Shown one piece after another: positions 1 through 10,703 of a DNA stretch of 64,000 nucleotides. Position 1 is the first letter of the stretch. Every line of letters starts with the position of its first letter. The translations under genes were made by a program, and so were the position numbers. The notes under the pieces were generated by a model, which searched no databases, was not told the DNA's origin, and saw only the letters and a program-made list of their open reading frames with translations. This stretch comes from Oxalobacteraceae bacterium (GTDB taxonomy: Bacteria; Pseudomonadota; Gammaproteobacteria; Burkholderiales; Burkholderiaceae_D), in NCBI GenBank assembly GCA_027485795.1, contig JAIXQK010000099.1, positions 38,649 to 102,648 on the forward strand, given 5' to 3'.

Positions 1-763
1 CTTTCACGCCATTCCGACCAGACTGCGTCATGATCTCGCGTAGTCGTGCCATCTCGACCGATGACTGGCTTAGCGTGATGTAGATGGGATCCAGTTGCTG
101 AATGACGGCGAGTGCGTGGGTATCATTCGCCGTTACCAGTGCGCCCTCGGTGATCAGCGTGCGGCCGATACGTCCCGAAATCGGGGCTGACACGTTCGCC
201 CACGACAAATTCAGTTTCGCAGTATCGAGTGCGGCGCGCGCGGTATCGACAGCCGCCCGCGCAGCGCTGACATCGGCGGCAGCTAGCTTCTGTGCGCTAC
301 TGAGATCATCAAATTCCTGTTTACTGACGGCGTTCGACTCCACCAAGTTACGGTAGCGGTTCACCTTGGTCGTTGCTTGGGCGAGATTGGCTTCGGCGCG
401 CGTCACATTGGCCTCCGCTTGTCCAACGCTGGCTTGCGCGCTGGCTACGGTCGCCATGTAGGGCGCTGGATCCAGTTGATACAGTGGCTGACCGGCGCGT
501 ACCTCACTGCCCTCATTGAAGTGGCGTCGCTGCACGATACCGCCGACTCGCGCGCGTACCTCGGCGGTACGAACTGCCTCAACCCGTCCGGGTAGTTCAC
601 TGATATTCGTGACCTGCTCGGGCGCAACCGTAATCACCGATACCATTGGCGGTGGCGGTGCGGCATTGCCGGGTGCTTTCGGTTCGTCTTTTTTTCCACA
701 GCTGCTGATAGCGAGCAGCAGAGCGGGTATCAGGAGTGTGCGTGCTGTTTTGTTTGTATTCAT
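1..763 (-). CDS. RND efflux periplasmic adaptor (AcrA/HlyD family), 3' part truncated by window edge
   Basis: Reverse-strand reading from ATG at 763: MNTNKTARTLLIPALLLAISSCGKKDEPKAPGN...VSVITVAPEQVTNISELPGRVEAVRTAEVRARVGGIVQRRHFNEGSEVRAGQPLYQLDPAPY; lipobox and biotinyl-lipoyl-like region typical of AcrA. Open to the window edge, so absent from the ORF track. Confidence 0.85.
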   Translation of the reverse strand, partial: MNTNKTARTLLIPALLLAISSCGKKDEPKAPGNAAPPPPMVSVITVAPEQVTNISELPGRVEAVRTAEVRARVGGIVQRRHFNEGSEVRAGQPLYQLDPAPYMATVASAQASVGQAEANVTRAEANLAQATTKVNRYRNLVESNAVSKQEFDDLSSAQKLAAADVSAARAAVDTARAALDTAKLNLSWANVSAPISGRIGRTLITEGALVTANDTHALAVIQQLDPIYITLSQSSVEMARLREIMTQSGRNGVK

Positions 764-859
764 GATTATTAGCACCATAGAAAAAATAGTCGGCAGAGGG
801 TTGGGCGCCAACCGAACTGCTTGACAAGTCAATACCAGCGACGCCTCAGCGCCGTACGT

Positions 860-2176
860 TTAGCGCGCCTCGAGCAGCGCGTTGATCGCTTCCAGATCAG
901 CCTCTGACAGGGTGCCGGACGCTGCTTTCAGCTTCAAACCGGCGACCAGCGTGTCATAGCGTGCTTTTGCCAGATCACGTCGAGTCGAGTACAGCTGCTG
1001 CTGTGAATTTAGGACGTCGATATTGATTCGAACCCCAACCTCATAGCCCAGCTTGTTCGCTTCCAGTGCGAGCAGGCTGGATCGTTCTGCCGCTTCCAGT
1101 GCGCTCACTTGAGAGAGACCACTTTGCACGCCAAGATAAGCAGTGCGAGCACCTTGCGCTGCGCTGCGACGCGCGGTATCGAGATCTGCTCGCGCCTTCT
1201 CCTCCAGCGCAACGGCCTGCGTTACCTGACTGCTGGTGGCGTAGCCGGAAAAAATCGGGATATTCAATTGCACGCCGATGTTGGTCACGGTGCTGGAGAA
1301 GGGGGAGCTTAAGAACGCACTTTTCGAGTCGGTGTAACTTGCTACCGCATCGACCGTCGGCAGGTGACCTGCGCTAGCCCGACGGATATCGAGTTTGGCG
1401 ATTTCTGCAGCCAGCCCTTGCGCGACCACGCCGACGTTCCCTGATTCGGCACTGCTTACCCATTGCTCGACTGCTGATGGCTCGGGTGCTGACAATTTCA
1501 CGCCAAGCGCCAGTCCACGCAGAACGTCTGGCGTAGATCCAGTCAGTAGTGCGAGTTGATTACGCTTGACCTCCAGATCATTGAGCGCAGCGATCTCTTG
1601 TGCCTGCGCCAGATCGAAGCGAGCTTGTGCCTCATGGGTATCGGTAATCGTGGCGGTACCTACTTCGAAGTTACGCTTGGCGGATGCCAGCTGCTCGGCG
1701 ATCGCTAATTTCTGCGCCTGAATGAAGGCGATCGCATCTTGTGCGGCCAACATATCAAAGTAAGCTTGTGCAACGCGCAGGGCGAGATCTATTCTGGATT
1801 GTTCAAATTGAACTTCACTCGCTGCAACCTGCAGCTTGCTCTGGTCATACGCGATTAGGCTAGCGAGGTTGTAAAGCGGTTGTTTTAGCTGAAGTACATA
1901 TTTTTGATCGGTGTAGTCAAGTGTTCGCGGTCCCGCTGGCGGGAGTGTACTTTCACCAGTCACTCTCGCGACTTGCGCATTAAAACCCGCTTGGGGTAAC
2001 AACGCTGAGCGTCCTTGTACCTGACGCTCACGGCCGGCATCACGTTGCAATTTGGCGCTAGAAAACTGACTGTCGTATACCAGCGCATCACGATAGGCCT
2101 GCAGCAGATCCGCGGCTGAGGCAGCACTCGACATCAATGCCACCGAGAGGAGTGCGCCAAGTTTTGTCTTACGCAT
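860..2176 (-). CDS. tolC: TolC family outer membrane efflux protein
   Basis: ORF 860..2248; likely ATG at 2176 (MRKTKLGALLSVALMSSAASAADLLQAYRDALVYDSQFSSAKLQRDAGRE), signal peptide and TolC repeats. Confidence 0.9.
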   Translation of the reverse strand: MRKTKLGALLSVALMSSAASAADLLQAYRDALVYDSQFSSAKLQRDAGRERQVQGRSALLPQAGFNAQVARVTGESTLPPAGPRTLDYTDQKYVLQLKQPLYNLASLIAYDQSKLQVAASEVQFEQSRIDLALRVAQAYFDMLAAQDAIAFIQAQKLAIAEQLASAKRNFEVGTATITDTHEAQARFDLAQAQEIAALNDLEVKRNQLALLTGSTPDVLRGLALGVKLSAPEPSAVEQWVSSAESGNVGVVAQGLAAEIAKLDIRRASAGHLPTVDAVASYTDSKSAFLSSPFSSTVTNIGVQLNIPIFSGYATSSQVTQAVALEEKARADLDTARRSAAQGARTAYLGVQSGLSQVSALEAAERSSLLALEANKLGYEVGVRINIDVLNSQQQLYSTRRDLAKARYDTLVAGLKLKAASGTLSEADLEAINALLEAR

Positions 2177-2250
2177 GCGACTTCCTAAGATGAATGACCG
2201 TGCCATTGGTCGGAGCTGATGACCGGATGCCTGGGATCTTGCTCGCAAGG

Positions 2251-2916
2251 TCAGAACTTGAATGATGATGGCCGCTCGGCATTGCGCAGCGGTGTGATGT
2301 TGGTTTCGAACAGCTTTTGAGTATCCCAGGCATCTTCAGCGGTACGCGTTACCAGGCACGCCGACATGACGGGCGCTTCACCAACGACGGCAATGATCCG
2401 ACCACCGATCTTTACTTGGCTCAGTAGCGTGGCTGGTAGGTTCGGTACAGAGCCGGACAAGAGGATCACATCATAAGGCACCGATAGTGCGCCATGCCCC
2501 GGCCAGCCGCGCGCGCCGTCACCCAACTCGACGGTCACATTCTCGATGCCGTAAGCGCGCAAATTATTTTGCGCGAGGGTTTTTAACTCCGGCTCAATTT
2601 CGACCGTCACGACATGTCGCGCATGACGTGCCAGCAGCGCCGCCATGTAGCCAGAGCCAGCGCCAATCTCCACCACCAACTCGTCATCCTGCAGCGCCGC
2701 CTCTTGCAGCAAGCGGGCTTCCAGCTTGGGCGACAGCATCTGCTGACCGCAAGGTAGTGGGATCTCGGTATCAACGAAAGCAAGGCTCTGATATGCCGCA
2801 GGCACGAAGGCTTCACGGCGTACATCGACCAGAGTTTGCAGCACGCTTTGGTCCAGCACGTCCCAGGTGCGGATCTGCTGCTCGATCATGTTGTGACGGG
2901 CTTGTTCGAGTTTCAT
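2251..2916 (-). CDS. pcm: protein-L-isoaspartate O-methyltransferase family protein
   Basis: MKLEQARHNMIEQQIRTWDVLD...EIGAGSGYMAALLARHARHVVTVEIEPEL; SAM-binding motif. The ORF-track start at 2958 is TTG; ATG at 2916 preferred. Confidence 0.85.
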   Translation of the reverse strand: MKLEQARHNMIEQQIRTWDVLDQSVLQTLVDVRREAFVPAAYQSLAFVDTEIPLPCGQQMLSPKLEARLLQEAALQDDELVVEIGAGSGYMAALLARHARHVVTVEIEPELKTLAQNNLRAYGIENVTVELGDGARGWPGHGALSVPYDVILLSGSVPNLPATLLSQVKIGGRIIAVVGEAPVMSACLVTRTAEDAWDTQKLFETNITPLRNAERPSSFKF

Positions 2917-2954
2917 GGTGTGGTTAATCAGAGCCAAAAAATTGTCGGATTTTA

Positions 2955-5900
2955 TCAAACGGGTTCATTGTTTCTGGGTGCAGTACCGATTGTTGATGCA
3001 CTATCGCCGCCAGAGGAATGGGTTCCGGGTGGGCCAAAGCGTTTGCGTGCCCATACTGCGAAATCATCGAGCCAGGTATAGATCACCGGTACCACCACCA
3101 AGGTCAGAATCGACGAGGTAATGATTCCACCGATCACCGCCTGACCCATGGGTGCGCGTTGTTCCGAGCCTTCAGCTAGCCCCAGCGCCAGTGGCACCAT
3201 GCCGAACACCATCGCCAGCGTCGTCATCAAAATCGGTCGTAGTCGTACTCTTGCCGCTTCCAGCAAAGCCGCGCCGCGCTCCATACCCAAGCCACGTGCA
3301 TGGTTAGCGAAATCAACCAGCAGAATTGCATTTTTCGTGACTAGACCCATGAGCATGACGAAGCCGATGATCGAGAATAGATTCAGCGTCGATCGGAAAA
3401 ACATCAGCGATAAGAACACACCAATCAGAGTCAGCGGCAGTGCCGACATAATGGCAATCGGTTGCAAGAAACTGCCAAACTGTGAGGCAAGGATCATATA
3501 AATAAAAATAATCGCCAGCAGCAGCGCCTGAAGTGCGTAGCCGAATGATTCCGCCATATTCTTGCTGGCACCGCCTACTTGATACCGATAGCCCGGCGAG
3601 AATTGCATCTGCTCCAGCGTCGTTTTTATTTCAGCACTCACCTGTCCGGCCGAACGCCCAACCACGTTGGCTGATAGTTCAACTTCACGGTTCAGATCAC
3701 GGCGATTGATCTGGTTCGCGCCAGTAGCAGGTGTGATATCCGCGACTTGCCGCAGCGGCACCATCTTGGGAGAGCCATCACTATTCATCTGCGTGCTGGC
3801 TAACATTAGCCGCGACAGGTCGGCGATATTGGTGCGATCGCTCGGTGGCAAGCGTACATACACGTCGTAATTCTCATCATTCGGCGCGCGCCAGCTGGTG
3901 GCGATTTCACCGCCAAGCAAGGGACGCAATGTTCCCCCCATCTGCGCGACACCGACACCCAACTCGGCAGCCAATTCGCGCCTTGGCTCGACCCAGATAG
4001 TCGGCTTACTGGGTTTTAGGCTAGTTTCCAGATCCACCACGCCCGGAATTGCACGGATACGCGCAGTCGCTTCTTCCGACAACTTGCCAAGCTGCTTTAG
4101 ATCGGGACCCAGCAGCGAAAGTCGGATCTGCTTGTTATCTCCGCCAACACCGTCCAGTGCGCCGACATGCGTCACGGTAATGCCCGGTATCCCTGCCAAC
4201 TTGTCACGCAGCGGTTGGTTCAACTCCTTGGTGCTCCGCTTGCGTTCTGCGCGCGGTACCAGCCGAGCGTATACGGTTGCATAGTTCTTGCCTTGTGCAG
4301 TACCGGTATTGATGGTGGTGTACAGATCGCGGACCTCAGGCAGTTCGCGCAGCGCGTTCTCGACTTGGCGAGATTTACTTTCGGTGAACTCTAAGGAAGA
4401 ACCGACTGGTGTGTAAAAAATGACGCCAGTTTCCGAGTAATCGGCTTGTGGCACAAATTCGGTGCCGATCAGCCCAGCGGCTGGAATCAGGAAGCCACCG
4501 AAGAAGGTGGCTACAGCCAGCGCCAGCGTAGCAATGCGATGTCGTAGTGACCACTGTAGCGCGTGTTGATACTGATCGGAGAACCAGTTCACTAGGCGCT
4601 CGAATTGATTCAACACGCGACCGATGGTATTGGCATACCAGCCACGCTTGGCATGCTCGCCCCGCGCCTCAGGATCATGCCAGACCGAAGACAGCATCGG
4701 ATCCAGGGTAAACGAGACAAACATCGAGATCAGCACCGCTGCCGCGACCGTCACACCGAACTGATGGAAGAAGCGGCCGATGATGCCGCCCATGAAACCG
4801 ACCGGCAGAAATACCGCGACGATCGACAGCGTAGTGGCCAGCACTGCCAGTCCGATTTCTGCGGTGCCTTCCAGCGCAGCTTCGCGCGCACCTTTGTAAC
4901 GACCATTCACCCGCATGCCAGCGTGACGGACGATATTCTCGCGAACCACAATCGCGTCATCAATCAGCAGACCGACGCACAGTGATAGCGCCATCAGCGT
5001 GATCATGTTGATCGTAAAGCCGAACATATCCATGAACAGGAAGGTACCGATCAGCGATACCGGTAGAGTGAGTCCGGTAATGACCGTCGAGCGCCAGGAG
5101 TTCAGGAATAGGAACACAATCAGGATGGTCAGCAAGGCACCTTCGATCAGTGTTCGTCGGACATTTTCGACGCCGACCCGGATCTGACGCGAGCCATCTT
5201 TCACCATCTCGAGCTTCATGCCGGGATGCAGTTGATCCAGGGTTGCTTGCAGCTCGGCCATGGATTTTTTCAGATTGTCGACCACCTCGATCGTGTTCTG
5301 ACCCTGCGCTTTGAGAATGTCGAGTGCGAGAATGCGTTGGCCGTTATAGCGTGCCAGGTTTTCCTGTTCATGTTGGCTATCGACGACCGACGCAACTTGT
5401 CCCAGCAAGATAGATTGACCACCGCGACGGGCAACGACGATGCGTTCAAAATCTTCCGGCCGCTTAATCCTGCCCTGTACTTGCACCATCTGTTCGTTGG
5501 TCGAGGTACGGACTGAACCGGCAGGCAACTCTTGATTCTCGTTACGAACCGCCTGCATGACCTGATCGACGCTGACGCCCAGCGCTTCCATCGCAGCGGG
5601 TTTCAGGTAGATCTGAATCTCGCGCTTGACCCCACCCACCAGCGTCACCGAGCCAACGCCGCGCACATTCTCTAGCCGTTTCTTGACCAGTTCGTCGGCG
5701 ACGCTGGTCAGTTCGCGCATGCTGTAGTTACCCTTGTCCGGCATATTGCTCACTGCAAGCGAAAAGATTGGCCGATCGGCCGGGTCGTAGCGTGTTACGC
5801 GCGGCTCTTTCACTTCCTTTCGGAAAGCTGCTTTGATAATGGCGACCTTTTCGCGTACATCCTGTGCACCCTGTGCCGGATCGATGGTCAATTTGAACTC

Positions 5901-6179
5901 GATGATCACGACCGACAGACCTTCGTAAGAGCGTGAGGTCAGTGCATTAATGCCATTGATCGTGTTGACTGCTTCTTCCACCTTGCGAGTGACATCCGAC
6001 TCGACAGTCTCTGGTGCAGCACCCGGATATTCGGTCTGCACCACCACTACGGGGAAGGTGATGTCCGGGAACTGGTCGACCCGCAGCCGCTGATAAGAAA
6101 ACAGACCTAGCACGACGAAGGCGAGCATCATCATCGTCGCTAGGACGGGGTTGCCGATACTTATTCGCGTAAACCACAT
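2955..6179 (-). CDS. efflux RND transporter permease (AcrB/HAE family)
   Basis: 1074 aa, [63 protein letters not shown] family hallmarks. Confidence 0.95.
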   Translation of the reverse strand: MWFTRISIGNPVLATMMMLAFVVLGLFSYQRLRVDQFPDITFPVVVVQTEYPGAAPETVESDVTRKVEEAVNTINGINALTSRSYEGLSVVIIEFKLTIDPAQGAQDVREKVAIIKAAFRKEVKEPRVTRYDPADRPIFSLAVSNMPDKGNYSMRELTSVADELVKKRLENVRGVGSVTLVGGVKREIQIYLKPAAMEALGVSVDQVMQAVRNENQELPAGSVRTSTNEQMVQVQGRIKRPEDFERIVVARRGGQSILLGQVASVVDSQHEQENLARYNGQRILALDILKAQGQNTIEVVDNLKKSMAELQATLDQLHPGMKLEMVKDGSRQIRVGVENVRRTLIEGALLTILIVFLFLNSWRSTVITGLTLPVSLIGTFLFMDMFGFTINMITLMALSLCVGLLIDDAIVVRENIVRHAGMRVNGRYKGAREAALEGTAEIGLAVLATTLSIVAVFLPVGFMGGIIGRFFHQFGVTVAAAVLISMFVSFTLDPMLSSVWHDPEARGEHAKRGWYANTIGRVLNQFERLVNWFSDQYQHALQWSLRHRIATLALAVATFFGGFLIPAAGLIGTEFVPQADYSETGVIFYTPVGSSLEFTESKSRQVENALRELPEVRDLYTTINTGTAQGKNYATVYARLVPRAERKRSTKELNQPLRDKLAGIPGITVTHVGALDGVGGDNKQIRLSLLGPDLKQLGKLSEEATARIRAIPGVVDLETSLKPSKPTIWVEPRRELAAELGVGVAQMGGTLRPLLGGEIATSWRAPNDENYDVYVRLPPSDRTNIADLSRLMLASTQMNSDGSPKMVPLRQVADITPATGANQINRRDLNREVELSANVVGRSAGQVSAEIKTTLEQMQFSPGYRYQVGGASKNMAESFGYALQALLLAIIFIYMILASQFGSFLQPIAIMSALPLTLIGVFLSLMFFRSTLNLFSIIGFVMLMGLVTKNAILLVDFANHARGLGMERGAALLEAARVRLRPILMTTLAMVFGMVPLALGLAEGSEQRAPMGQAVIGGIITSSILTLVVVPVIYTWLDDFAVWARKRFGPPGTHSSGGDSASTIGTAPRNNEPV

Positions 6180-6199
6180 GATCGTTAGGCTCGGTCGCT

Positions 6200-7345
6200 T
6201 TAGCGCTTAGGTGTTCCGTTGACGCGCACAGGTGTGCCCGGCGTGAGATTGCCCATATCGGCGCGAATCACTTGCGCACCGAATTCCAGCCCGCTAGTGA
6301 TCTCTATATGGTGATCGTCGCCTACCAGACCGGTGCTGCCAATCGTGACGGGCACGCGCTCGATTTTGTTATTCACGATAGCGAATACGAAGCTGCTGTC
6401 ATTTACCTTACGCACTGCGCTTTGTGGCAGTGCCATGACCCCCGATTTACTACTCAGGAGTAAGCGACCCTCAGCGAACATGCCGACTCGCAGTAAATTT
6501 TGGGGATTGGTAACCTGCACATAGACAGGGACGGAGCGGGACCCTGCTTGCGTGGATGGATTGATGCGCACGACTTTGCCGTCGAAGTGCTGTGACAAGC
6601 CCTCGACAGATAGCTCTACTTTCTGACCAATCGCGACCCGCGCGATTTCGCTGCTGGGTACCGCGGCCTCTAGTTCAAGTTTTTGCAGATTCACGATTTC
6701 AATTAATCGGGAATCAATCGATACTTTTTCGCCAGGCTGCACATGGCGCACCGACACCAGACCTGAAATTGGCGAGCGGCTGACGGTATCGTTCAGTGAT
6801 TTCAGAACAATATCTAGTGCGCCTTGGGCTGCGTCCACACTCGCTTTGGCAGCAGCGTATTGGCTCGCAGAATTATCAAGTGCATTTTTCGAGATGAAAC
6901 CCTTCTCAACCAGCGCCAGATTATTGTCGCGTGTCTTGGTGGCGATCTCCAGCTGTGCGCGCGCGTTGTTGAGATTGCCGCGCGCTTGTGAAACCCGGGC
7001 GTCATACTCTCCAGTATCCAACTTCACCACGATTTGGCCGGCGGCCACTGCTTCACCCTCGCGCACCATCACTGCGCGTACTTCAGCTGCAACCTTCGCT
7101 TTCATCGTCACCTGATCAACGGCGCGCAGTGTGCCCGTCAGCTGCATCATTTGTCGCAGCTCAGTCGGTTCGGTGGTCACCACTTCGCTCGCCAAGAACT
7201 CCAGCGCTGTCGGTGTATTTGTTTTTGCCACAGCAGGCATTGCCGGCGCAGGATTTAAAGGCGCTTTGGCGTTGAACCAGAAACGAGCGCCGACAACCGC
7301 TATTACGAGTAGAACAATGATGAGGACAATATTGCGTGTACGCAT
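6200..7345 (-). CDS. RND efflux periplasmic adaptor subunit
   Basis: 381 aa, N-terminal TM plus VMVREGEAVAAGQIVVKLDTGEYDARVSQARGNL lipoyl-like domain; directly upstream of the RND permease gene. Confidence 0.9.
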   Translation of the reverse strand: MRTRNIVLIIVLLVIAVVGARFWFNAKAPLNPAPAMPAVAKTNTPTALEFLASEVVTTEPTELRQMMQLTGTLRAVDQVTMKAKVAAEVRAVMVREGEAVAAGQIVVKLDTGEYDARVSQARGNLNNARAQLEIATKTRDNNLALVEKGFISKNALDNSASQYAAAKASVDAAQGALDIVLKSLNDTVSRSPISGLVSVRHVQPGEKVSIDSRLIEIVNLQKLELEAAVPSSEIARVAIGQKVELSVEGLSQHFDGKVVRINPSTQAGSRSVPVYVQVTNPQNLLRVGMFAEGRLLLSSKSGVMALPQSAVRKVNDSSFVFAIVNNKIERVPVTIGSTGLVGDDHHIEITSGLEFGAQVIRADMGNLTPGTPVRVNGTPKR

Positions 7346-7359
7346 GTCGATAAAGAGTG

Positions 7360-8016
7360 TTAGGTAGAACGATCGCTCGGTGTCTCGAAACCGCGCGTCA
7401 ACAGATCAACTAGGCAATCAAGGAAAGCATCAGGATCGATCGGGTCCAGATGGCATGCGTTTAACGAGTGCCGCCACATGGTCAGCATCAGCATGGGCGC
7501 AATAATCACGCGGGTAGCCATGCCTGTGTCGACAGGGCGGAACTCATCGAGTGCGACACCGCGCTCGATAATCCGCGCCAGCAGCGCCCCACCGCGTGAC
7601 ACAACCTCCTCATGGTAGAACCGCGCCACATCCGGAAAATTGCCCGACTCCGCCATCATCAGTTTTGAAATGCCGGACAGTTTGGTGGCGCCGATACGCT
7701 GCCACCAGCCATCAATGCACATGCGTAGCAGGTCGCTGCTATGCCCTTCGAAGTTGTTGATCAATTCCTCAGCATCGGCAAGCGGCGGCACCATGTTTTC
7801 TCTCACCACGGCCTTGAACAGTTCTTCTTTGTTCTCGAAGTAGAGATACAGGGTGCCTTTTGAAACGCCGGCGCGTGCGGCGACTTCATCCAGCCGTGTT
7901 GCCGCGTAGCCACGTTCAACGAACAAATCCAGCGCTGCAGCGAGCAGCTCTTGCGGGCGGGCATCTTTGCGGCGTTCCCAGCGGGGTCTGCTGCGGGAAT
8001 CAACAAGCGTGGACAT
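7360..8016 (-). CDS. TetR/AcrR family transcriptional regulator
   Basis: Likely ATG at 8016: MSTLVDSRSRPRWERRKDARPQELLAAALDLFVERGYAATRLDEVAARAGVSKGTLYLYFENKEELFKAVV, classic TetR HTH. Confidence 0.92.
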   Translation of the reverse strand: MSTLVDSRSRPRWERRKDARPQELLAAALDLFVERGYAATRLDEVAARAGVSKGTLYLYFENKEELFKAVVRENMVPPLADAEELINNFEGHSSDLLRMCIDGWWQRIGATKLSGISKLMMAESGNFPDVARFYHEEVVSRGGALLARIIERGVALDEFRPVDTGMATRVIIAPMLMLTMWRHSLNACHLDPIDPDAFLDCLVDLLTRGFETPSDRST

Positions 8017-8276
8017 GGCGGTTTGGGGGCCTGACGGATAACTAACCGGGGGGTCAGCAATATAGGCCGCGCAATGAAATAACGTCAAGCAATTCGGGGC
8101 AAGTGCCTTAGTACGCCCCAAAAAACGGCAGGAACCCCGGGTCGTAGGGGGGTACGAAACGACGCGACGCCAGAATATTGTCAAAAAAGCAAAATGGCGA
8201 CTGGCCAACTCGGCGCCTCGGCTGGCCGCCACAGCGGGCCAGTCCCCAGACCCCTAGTTCACTCGAAAGGATAGTC

Positions 8277-10508
8277 ATGGACAGATCCACGTCACTCTCT
8301 CGCAGCAATTCGCGCAGTAGCTTGGAGGAATCCGACGATACAAAAACAAACAATAAGCCGGAAGCGGAGGCTGGGCAGCCCAAACCAAGCCTGACTCCAG
8401 GGCGGCGGCGCGCAGGTACCTGGACCAGCGCTCTGGTACCGACCGCATCGCAGGACATGCAAAAGAATAGCAGCGAGCCAACGGTAAAACCCCGTGGCCT
8501 TCAGCGACGACCGACTGCATCGGCCTACATGCCGGCTAGCCAATCTAACTCTGCCGCCACGGCGCCGAGCAATGCAAGTATCGGTTCCACTACCACATCG
8601 ACCACCACGTCAACCACGACCACTTCAACCACCACCAGCACCTCGAAAGCTACTTCTAGCCAAAAATCGAGTGCGCCGATGCTGTCGACGTGCGGCGATG
8701 TGCCGAATCTGACTCAGCATTCCAGCAGTGGAAAACCGATTAGCTCAAGTTCGAGTACTCAAAAATCACCGAGCTACTCAAAAGACAGGGCGCAGGGGGA
8801 TAAAATTCCGCAGGCTCTCGCTCAAGTATTACGGGCGGGCTTTAAAGGATTTAAGTCAGTCCCAGACCCCAACAACGCTCAGCAGGACATCAAGGTCCCG
8901 GTCTTTAACATTCCACCCAAACAGATTGCGCGCCTGCTAATTGGTCTGGAAAGTAATTTCTTTCAAAACGCACCAACCTTCGACAATTTATCGAAACCGC
9001 TCAGAGATCGGTATGGGATTGCCAATTTTCAGGTAAATGATCAGCTGGTGCTCAAACACATCAATGTCATCGAGCACATCGTGCAGCCATTTATGCAGAG
9101 GATGTTCGGTAGTAATGAAGCCGAGCAAGCACGTGTTGATGTCATAGAGCAGTTTGATGCGTTTGTCCGCGGTCCATACAAACACCTGCTTCAAACAGAG
9201 CAGGGCAAAGGTGCGAAGCAGGGGACTATTGAGAACCTCTCTTTCCGCGAGCAATTTCAACCGGTGATACAACCCCTCCAGAGTTTTATAGCTGGCACTG
9301 GGCGAACGCTCGAATCTTCAGGCATACACCCCGACTTCAAGTTATTTTTACAGGAAACTGTAAAAGCCTACGGTACATGGGCAGCACAACAGAAAATACC
9401 GCCAGAAGATTTGCTGCAGATGATGAAAAGTAGCTTGGTCGGACTGCTATTCATCCGTGGATTACTGCCAGTCTGGAATGACAGATTTGTAAGAGATATG
9501 ACCGACGATAAACACGCCGAAAGGGAATGGACCAAATTCAAAGCAAAACTCTCGGCACAGCTAGCGCATTACACCTCAACTTTGTTCGATGATTTTATCG
9601 TGGCTATTATTGCTTCTACAGAGGGCAAGTCAGCAGAGTTTGATCAATACTTCAAGCCGATCGAAAGGGCGGCAGAGCTGCGCCGCAAGGAAGCGATGGG
9701 AACCAGTATGAGGCAAGAGAAAGCCAAGCGGACACTGACCCGGGGAGCAACTGTCTCTACAACCACATCCGATAACACTGAAAAAAAACCGAGTCTGAGC
9801 CAGCTGTTCGCAGGGCTGGTCTCACCTCGGAAAAAAGATTTAAGCAGTGAAACTGCCCAACCTACTTCGCCCCGCGGTATGAAGGCAAATGCGGCAGAGC
9901 GAGTCGAATCAGCTAGCGGTATTCTGTTGAAAAAAACCGAATCACGTGCGACCCACGCAATGCGTAGCCAAAAAAAGGAATTAGATACTTATCTAAAGTC
10001 GACTAAGCTACCTCTCTTCGATCCTGGCTACATCAGATATTTGAATAAAGCGATTGCTACTCGCAAGAACTACACAGCCTTCGAAAGTGCCCCTGCTGCT
10101 TTTTGCTTGAAGCAGTTTAATCAATTCCTCGAAGACCTAAGAAAAAATGGGGAGGAATTGCCGTCTAACCATGATCAGATTCAAAAAGATCTAACGAAGT
10201 TGGTGAAAGATGAACGGATCGAGATCGAGCGGGCGGTAAAAAAATCTCGGCAAACAGCGAGTGCTAATCCATCCAGCGCAAGCACAACCAAAGTCTCAGA
10301 CGCGTCGCCAGTGTTTGTTCCGCCGCTCGACTTTGCTGAGTTAAAAAAGAGCCCATTTGATGAGGATGTGGCCGAAGCAAATGAGGCAACAGAATCATCG
10401 AAAACAGAGTCAAGTGATAGCACGGAAGTCGAGACTGAGAGCAGTGAAGGCAATGCTGTCCTCAATGAGCAGAAGGAAAAAATCACTTCTGAGAAGACCC
10501 AGCAATAA
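8277..10508 (+). CDS. orphan Ser/Thr-rich multidomain protein, effector-like; possible RasGAP-like helical domain
   Basis: ATG at 8277 after GAAAGGA-type RBS; long low-complexity N-terminus (SLSRSNSRSSL, TTTSTTTSTTTTSTTTSTS), helical core, SPRK/SPRG linkers, acidic C-terminus; no family recognised with confidence. Confidence 0.7.
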   Translation: MDRSTSLSRSNSRSSLEESDDTKTNNKPEAEAGQPKPSLTPGRRRAGTWTSALVPTASQDMQKNSSEPTVKPRGLQRRPTASAYMPASQSNSAATAPSNASIGSTTTSTTTSTTTTSTTTSTSKATSSQKSSAPMLSTCGDVPNLTQHSSSGKPISSSSSTQKSPSYSKDRAQGDKIPQALAQVLRAGFKGFKSVPDPNNAQQDIKVPVFNIPPKQIARLLIGLESNFFQNAPTFDNLSKPLRDRYGIANFQVNDQLVLKHINVIEHIVQPFMQRMFGSNEAEQARVDVIEQFDAFVRGPYKHLLQTEQGKGAKQGTIENLSFREQFQPVIQPLQSFIAGTGRTLESSGIHPDFKLFLQETVKAYGTWAAQQKIPPEDLLQMMKSSLVGLLFIRGLLPVWNDRFVRDMTDDKHAEREWTKFKAKLSAQLAHYTSTLFDDFIVAIIASTEGKSAEFDQYFKPIERAAELRRKEAMGTSMRQEKAKRTLTRGATVSTTTSDNTEKKPSLSQLFAGLVSPRKKDLSSETAQPTSPRGMKANAAERVESASGILLKKTESRATHAMRSQKKELDTYLKSTKLPLFDPGYIRYLNKAIATRKNYTAFESAPAAFCLKQFNQFLEDLRKNGEELPSNHDQIQKDLTKLVKDERIEIERAVKKSRQTASANPSSASTTKVSDASPVFVPPLDFAELKKSPFDEDVAEANEATESSKTESSDSTEVETESSEGNAVLNEQKEKITSEKTQQ
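8589..8645 (+). repeat. Thr/Ser homopolymeric-type tract inside the orphan CDS (19 codons)
   Basis: TTTSTTTSTTTTSTTTSTS encoded by mixed ACN and TCN/AGC codons. Confidence 0.85.
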
Positions 10509-10531
10509 TCCCTGATGTTGGGTGGGGCCTG

Positions 10532-10561
10532 AACACCGGCCTAAGTGCCGGTGTTTTTTTG
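10532..10561 (+). terminator. Rho-independent terminator
   Basis: AACACCGGC-CTAAGT-GCCGGTGTT followed by a T run, just after the orphan CDS. Confidence 0.9.
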
Positions 10562-10703
10562 TGCTTCGAGCAGATTCAACGATATTGCAAGTGCGCAAAA
10601 TTGATCACTATGTTGATCCAGGCGACCGAACACCTCCAAGCAGCTAGCGCCGACTGGGCCCGTGATAAGCTTTCACCTCTTTGATATTGGTCGCGCAATC
10701 GGT

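Noticed and set aside
8041-8276. HrpII-type box (TTCG-N16-TTCG) searched upstream of the first orphan
   Set aside because: Only one TTCG with no partner at the right spacing; likewise none upstream of the second orphan.
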